From: Desmodus rotundus
Taxonomy: Eukaryota > Chordata > Mammalia > Chiroptera > Phyllostomidae
Assembly (NCBI RefSeq): GCF_022682495.2
Contig: NC_071389.1
Location: 58,612,239 to 58,676,238, forward strand
Direction of reading: 5' to 3'
Length of the DNA stretch: 64,000 nucleotides
Position numbers and translations under genes: made by a program. Positions 58,795-64,000 of the stretch are shown here, piece by piece (the first letter of the stretch is position 1; every line of letters starts with the position of its first letter). A model generated the notes under the pieces. The model worked only from the letters and a program-made list of their open reading frames with translations. It searched no databases and had not been told where the DNA came from.

Positions 58795-59940
58795 AAGGCA
58801 CTTAAATGGTCAGGCTACCAAGGACTGTTCCAGTGATTACGTGTTGGCCTGAGCCGAGAGCGCCACTGGTCCCTGTGTGCCTCGCTTTACTCAGTCAACT
58901 CTTTAGTGCTGTTCACATAGTGATGGAACATGCCAATTACAGTAACTGTGAGAAATCCATGAATTTTTCAAAGGGAAATGAGCAGTAGATCACATATTCA
59001 TTGTCTTGATCTTGGAGTCAGTCACGGTAGAAACAGAGGAAAGGAATGTTGCCTGCTGCCAACTATTGTTCAGAGTACAATGTGAGATCCACCCCCAGAG
59101 CACTAGCTGATGCACTGCCCTAAAATCTCTCGATGTGTCAGTCATGAGAAATGCATCGGATACATATCTCAGCAGTAAACCTAGTTGCATCTATACTTGC
59201 CAGAGAAAAGTGTGAGAGAACTGCATATGCTCTTTAACCCTATCACTCTTGCCGAATTCTGCCTTAGAGTTTGCTAAGATCATTATTAATATTTCCTGTT
59301 AATTGCTTATGTATACTATTTGAATGCAAGCATGGACTTACAGATGCACTGTTTTTAATGACAAAGATAATGATAACTAAACTGGTGATTAAAAATACAC
59401 TATAACTTAGCACCTTCATAACAATCACAGAGCTCTTTGCAAAAGCAGTAAGACAATGAACAAATAGTAACAGCTGTGCTAATCATAAGCTAGTTTAAAA
59501 AGATAACACTTAAGAGTGTAGGGGTTTTGGTTTGTTTGGTTTTTTTTTTTTTTGGAAACCCCTGAATTAGAAGATGCCAAGTTTCATGTTCAAGAAGGCC
59601 AACCTTTAGAATTTGCTGATGGAGCATGGTGGAATGTGTGCCTAACACGCAGAATGGCTCTTAAGTCGGAAGGGGGCAGAATAACACCTCTATGTCCTAG
59701 GACTGTTCTTCTAGTTCATTAATCAACATTCTCAATTAACCAGATTTTACTTGTATATTTTAATTGCAAAATACAAAGGTAGATTGCAGGAAAAGCTTAT
59801 AACAGGGATTTTTTTCTGTAAAGAAACTTTAGTACTCTTTACTGTACATCCTCTCTACCTCTAAATTTCACAACAGGCACCCTGTTCATTCCAATGGTCT
59901 GAGACACTGAAGCATTTCAGTTATCAAGTACTTGTCTCTA
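58795..59940. other. Unassigned sequence
   Basis: No repeat family or exon recognised. A T-rich run lies near 59527-59554. Confidence 0.35.
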
Positions 59941-59944
59941 TTCA

Positions 59945-60020
59945 CTGTATTTTTTTATTTTAATCTTTTATTGTTGTTCAATTACAGTTGTCCCCATTCC
60001 CACCCTGCCATTACTCTCCA
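59945..60020 (-). mobile_element. Tiny L1 3'-end fragment, antisense
   Basis: The plus strand reads tattttaatcttttattgttgttcaattacagttgtccccattccc, the same L1 3' terminus as at 18000-18156 and 30620-30660. At about 75 bp it is an extreme 5' truncation. Confidence 0.75.
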
Positions 60021-60246
60021 CTGTTTTACTTAATTCAACTTACAAAATCAAATAGAATTTCCGTGACGTGACACTGCCTTGGGGACTGAGTAGTATCTGA
60101 GCAGGAAGGAAGGGGGACTCCCCTCACATTGTAAGGTCACTTCAAACATGGGGTTCCTGACCACACTGTAAGGAGTCAGATTCCACACGTAAACTGTCCA
60201 ACACCTAAAGAAGCTAAAGAAACCAAGGCCGGTCATTAATATGCCT

Positions 60247-60578
60247 TGTATTAGTTTGCTATGTGGCCATAACAAAATACCTCAGGCTTAAGCAACAGAA
60301 ACTTATTTTCTCTCAGTTCTGAAGGCTCCAAGTCCAAGATCAAGGTGTTGGCAGGTTTGATTTCTTCTGAGGCCTCTCTCCTTGGTTTGCAGATGGCCAC
60401 TTTTTCACTATGTCTTCACACAAGTGTATCCACTACCGTCGTGTCTTTGTATCCAAACTTCCTCTCCTAATACACAGATCAAACTAGGTTAGGGCTCACT
60501 TTATTTCATAGATAAATACAGTCACATTCTGAGGGCTCCAACAAAGGAATTTAGGGGGATACAATCTAGCTAATCACA
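60247..60578 (-). mobile_element. MLT1-type LTR (ERVL-MaLR), antisense
   Basis: The plus strand reads tgtattagtttgctatgtggccataacaaaatacc, then cagaaacttattttctctcagttctgaaggctccaagtccaagatcaaggtgttggcagg, then ctctctccttggtttgcagatggcc. It ends ggggatacaatctagctaatcaca. On the minus strand this is a complete TG...CA LTR of 332 bp with the aataagtttctgttg polyadenylation region. It is a solo relic; no internal gag/pol sequence adjoins. Confidence 0.87.
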
Positions 60579-60583
60579 TGTTT

Positions 60584-61011
60584 TGTAGTGAATTGAACAA
60601 TGTTCCCCCAGCAAATAGGTCCACTTGGAACATCTGAACATAACCTTATTTGGAATAAGGCCTTTGCATGTATAATTAAGGTAAAGATCTCCAGAGAGGT
60701 CACCCAGACAGACTAAGGGTGAGCCCTAAACCCAATTGTGTATGTCCTTGTAAGTAACAGAAAAGGGGAAGACGCACAGAGATGCAGAAGAGGAGGGAAT
60801 ATGAAGACAGAGGCAAGATTGGAGTTATGTGTCCACAAATCTAGGAACACCAAAGATTGCTGGCAGCTAGAGAAGCATGAAACAGACTCTCCGTCAGAGG
60901 CCCTAGGCCCTGCTGACAGCTTGATTTGGGGCTTCTCACCTCCAGAACTGTGAGAGAATAAATTTTTCTAGTTTTTGATAACTTTTTGTGACAGCCACAG
61001 AAACTAATACA
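60584..61011 (+). mobile_element. MLT1-type LTR (ERVL-MaLR), sense
   Basis: Collinear with MLT1: tgtagtgaattgaacaatgttccccc, then cataaccttatttggaataaggcctttgcatg, then gtccttgtaagtaac and gaagacgcacagagatgcagaag. It continues tcacctccagaactgtgagagaataaatttt and ends gccacagaaactaataca. Complete TG...CA ends give 428 bp. The plus frame 60738-60953 lies inside it and is not a gene. Confidence 0.9.
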
Positions 61012-61039
61012 GATATTGGTGCAGGGCAGTAATAAACAC

Positions 61040-61255
61040 AGCTACCATGCACTAATGATTTCCACGTGTGAGGAAATCATATCCTTTAATCATCTATGTG
61101 AGGTAGGTTCCATTTTATTCATCTTACAATGAAGACATGTCAGTTTAAAGAGACATGAGTAGACTCCCCTAGAAGGAACAGAGTAAATGGTAAAGCTGGA
61201 ATTCAAGTTGATATCAGTTTGACTCATGTTGTGGTCATTCCACTATGCAAAACCA
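61040..61255 (-). mobile_element. MIR SINE, antisense
   Basis: Antisense MIR: tttccacgtgtgaggaaatcatatcctttaatcatctatgtgaggtaggttccattttattcatcttacaatgaagacatg, then acagagtaaatggtaaagctggaattcaagttg. Confidence 0.82.
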
Positions 61256-61259
61256 AACT

Positions 61260-63350
61260 GACAGATTTGAGTATCTTGGGGCTAGGATGATTAAAAATTT
61301 CCTGCTGAAAGGGCTCAAATTATTGAGCTTAGGCAGAAAAAAGATCAGGCAGAAGAGTTATCCTCCCTCAATATTATAGAGAATGCCTTGCCCAAACCTT
61401 ATTCCATAACTATAGCAGAAGAACAAGTTCACCCTTTTCTCCTAACTTCCTGTATCACTCAGGGCTCCTATGATTTATTTTCTCCCTCAAGACTCTGCTG
61501 AACCTAATCTCACCAACAATTCATTGTTGGGCGAGAATGTGCTTTTCCTTAACAGACGATTCTGGACCCTGGGTATCATGAACTGACTGTAAGCAGTCAC
61601 TGAGGACAAGTGGATCAGGAATAAAGACAGAGATGACGACTAGAGTTTCATGTGAACATTCTTATTTTATGTCTACCCACTTACAAGGTTTTCCCCTTCT
61701 CCACTTATAGCTCGAGGAAGACTCCCTCAATCTCAACCACTCCCCAAGGCTCCAGTTGGTAACTTTTGTCATGGTGATCGAACCCAATTTTTCTAACTTA
61801 TTTGGCTCAGATATTTTCATGTATTTATGTCTTTCAAGTTCATGGAATACTTTCACTTTCCAGCTCCTCAGAACCCTGTAATACTGCCAGCATGGCCTGA
61901 GCGCACAGATACACACTGCCTAAACAAGCAATAGGATCCCAGCCGTGGAGCTCCTAGGGTCGTCCTGGCAGGTGAAACCTTCCAGGTCTGGCCTTCAGAG
62001 TTAAAACACTGTCTATCTGTTTCTATTTATAATTGCAAAACAAGGAGATGTTCAAACTCCCCAACCCCATCTATATTTACTCCATAAAATATTGTTGGAA
62101 TTATCAAACTATCCTTTGGTATTTTCAATATAACTAAGGACTTAAGAATGAGATGAAAATCAAGTTAGAATGAAAAATTTGAAGCAATCTGGTAAAAAAA
62201 AGACCACAGCAGCCTCAGATCTGAATTTAAGTAATAATGATGTCAAAAAATAACCAAACTCTGTGTATCCTGCAATGCAGAAAATGAATCAGCATTGCCC
62301 AAGTACGTCTCTATGGTGCCAGACAATTTGACAAGATCTAGATGTAGGTCAAGACTGAATGCTGAGCTAACTGACAAGCAATATACCAACCAACGTCTCC
62401 CATACCTGGGTCCTAATTCTAAGAACTGAAAGAATGACAGGTTCTCTGAGCTAGCCCTTAACCTTTTACAGTCATTTCTGGTAATACACTCAGAAAGTAC
62501 TGAAGACACTCTTCAGTCCCAATCCGATTCTCCATCAGTAGGGTCAGCCCAACATAAAGAAAGTCAACGAAACAACACAGTGAAAAATGAAACATTTCCA
62601 CAAATTTCTAGAGATTCTTCCATCTACACCTAAAACTGAAGAGATTATATGCACGGTGTTCACCATCAGGACCTGAGAGAAAAGTAGACAGGCACAAAAG
62701 AGTTGGCAGGGCAGTCAAGGTGAGCCGCGGAAGAGACCCCACCTAGCTTAGTGGGGTCTTCTTCCTTCTGTTGCTCATCTGGAAGTTCCACTTTTCCTCA
62801 ATCTGTATGGTGAGCCTGCTGTGTGTTATGATTTTTCTCCCCGTCTTTTCCTGATGCAACCTGGCATTCTAACACCTGTGTTTCTGACCCCACCTTAAGC
62901 CCTCAACTTTGTGCTCTTTACCTGGGACCCTTAATCTGGTGACCTAAGAGAGCTATTCTAGAGAACTGATGAGTTCTCTAGATTTTATTTTCACAACAAT
63001 TAACCGAGTTATAGGGCTCTAGCCCGTAGGACTTGGGCTGCCTCTGTTGTCACTCACTCTACCAGGTGCTCCTCTCTGCCTGCTGCCCCAGGGACCAGTG
63101 GCCTAGTGCCCTCCTGAGATTGCTGGTGCTTTTGCTTTTGGAATAATCAGGCCAAGAGAAAGAGCTTTGCAAAAAAGACCTTTTGTGCTGGCAACTGTAG
63201 ACAAGGTCATCTATTCAGCATGAACCAAATCAGGGCAAGCAAACCTGACAGACAGAAAACAAAACCAAACCAAACCACACCTCACAGAACAACAGTTGAA
63301 TTAATTAACTCAGTTATCCTAGGGCAACCTTAGTTGTCTAGATAGCAGCC
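61260..63350. other. Unassigned sequence
   Basis: No repeat family or exon recognised. Minus frames 61662-61916 and 62243-62509 have no domain. Positions 62730-63130 are somewhat GC-richer but lack CpG clustering. Confidence 0.35.
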
Positions 63351-63354
63351 TCTC

Positions 63355-63550
63355 AAGTCAAATTGCAGGGTTCCACCCCTGGTTTCACCACTTTCTACAT
63401 GACCTCAGGCAAATTATTCAGCTAAATACCTTAGTTTCCTCATCTTTGAAAAGAGGGTAGATGTGTTGGGAGGTTAAAAATGAAATCATTCATGTAAGCA
63501 TCCTCAGTAGTGCTTGCACATAGCAAGTGCTCAATAAATTATTAATGGTT
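63355..63550 (+). mobile_element. MIR SINE
   Basis: MIR head to tail: caaattgcagggttccacccctggtttcaccactttctacatgacctcaggcaaattattcagc, then ccttagtttcctcatctttgaaaagagggtag, then gcacatagcaagtgctcaataaatt. Confidence 0.88.
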
Positions 63551-64000
63551 TGATAGAGCCCATCAACCCATTTCCCTCAAAAAAAAAAATGCCCTGGCCT
63601 GGACCAGTGAAATGGAGCCAGAATAAGATCGTATTAACTATTTATACTAGGGCATAATGAAAACTAATCTTTTCTACCCCAGCTATACACTGTGGAAGGC
63701 AGAGAAAAGGAGAAACTGAGCCTAACCTGTTAATGGTAATTGACACATACTAATTGATTTAAATATAAAGGTCAATGAAGTGCAAGATAGTTGCCTCAGC
63801 AGAGGCCCTACTAATATCAAGCTTAGACTCAACTCTACCCAGCTTGCCACACAAATCTCTACAATGCTACAGTGATTCTCAACAGGAAAACTCTTGGGGT
63901 GGTCACTTTAAAGAAAACAGTGCAGTTTATGTGTTTTTCTTCCAAATGATTCTCTGAAACAATTCTTATTCTATTTTTCATCCATTAAACAAGGCTTTAT
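63551..64000. other. Unassigned sequence to window end
   Basis: No repeat family or exon recognised. The 60-codon plus frame 63775-63957 has no domain. Confidence 0.35.

Overview
The window reads as nuclear DNA of a placental mammal, most likely a bat of the Yangochiroptera. The main evidence is three tRNA-derived SINEs of the Ves type (1377-1534, 31363-31588, 37450-37605), each between target-site duplications (TSDs), together with several short L1 3' ends of a type I associate with bats. MIR, L2, MER5A, hAT-Charlie and MLT1 relics give the placental background. All family names come from recognition of consensus-like text, not from a database search.

I find no protein-coding gene, no confident exon and no RNA gene in the 64 kb. 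The longest open frames (about 150 codons) lie in repeats or non-conserved sequence and show no domain. The window is best read as intergenic or deep-intronic.

Layout: 1-545, an antisense LTR cut by the window edge, then MIR and Ves. 2.1-12.5 kb, mostly unassigned AT-rich sequence with L2, L1 3'-end and MER5A relics and one CpG-dense patch at 9640-9836. 12.5-15.9 kb, the largest structured object: an antisense HAL1-like ('half-L1') retroelement with an ORF1 but no ORF2, split by an internally deleted mariner transposon. 16-20.6 kb, MIR, a short L1, a long L2 and a compound polypurine array. 21.3-22.8 kb, two candidate conserved noncoding elements. 24-32.3 kb, a 117-bp terminal-inverted-repeat element, a 5'-truncated L1 with 19-bp TSDs, and a Ves. 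33.2-35.2 kb, two further candidate regulatory segments, one with a palindromic POU-octamer site. 37-42.6 kb, Ves, L1 fragments and microsatellites. 43.4-44.9 kb, a 1.4-kb hAT-Charlie relic with transposase blocks. 45-64 kb, MIR/L2/L1 relics, a perfect 14-bp-arm hairpin at 54229-54260, and a head-to-head pair of MLT1 LTRs 5 bp apart (60247-61011).

There is no operon-like or cooperative gene system here. The organisation is layered transposon history plus a handful of possible distal regulatory elements. Nothing in the sequence supports a new defence, metabolic or signalling system.
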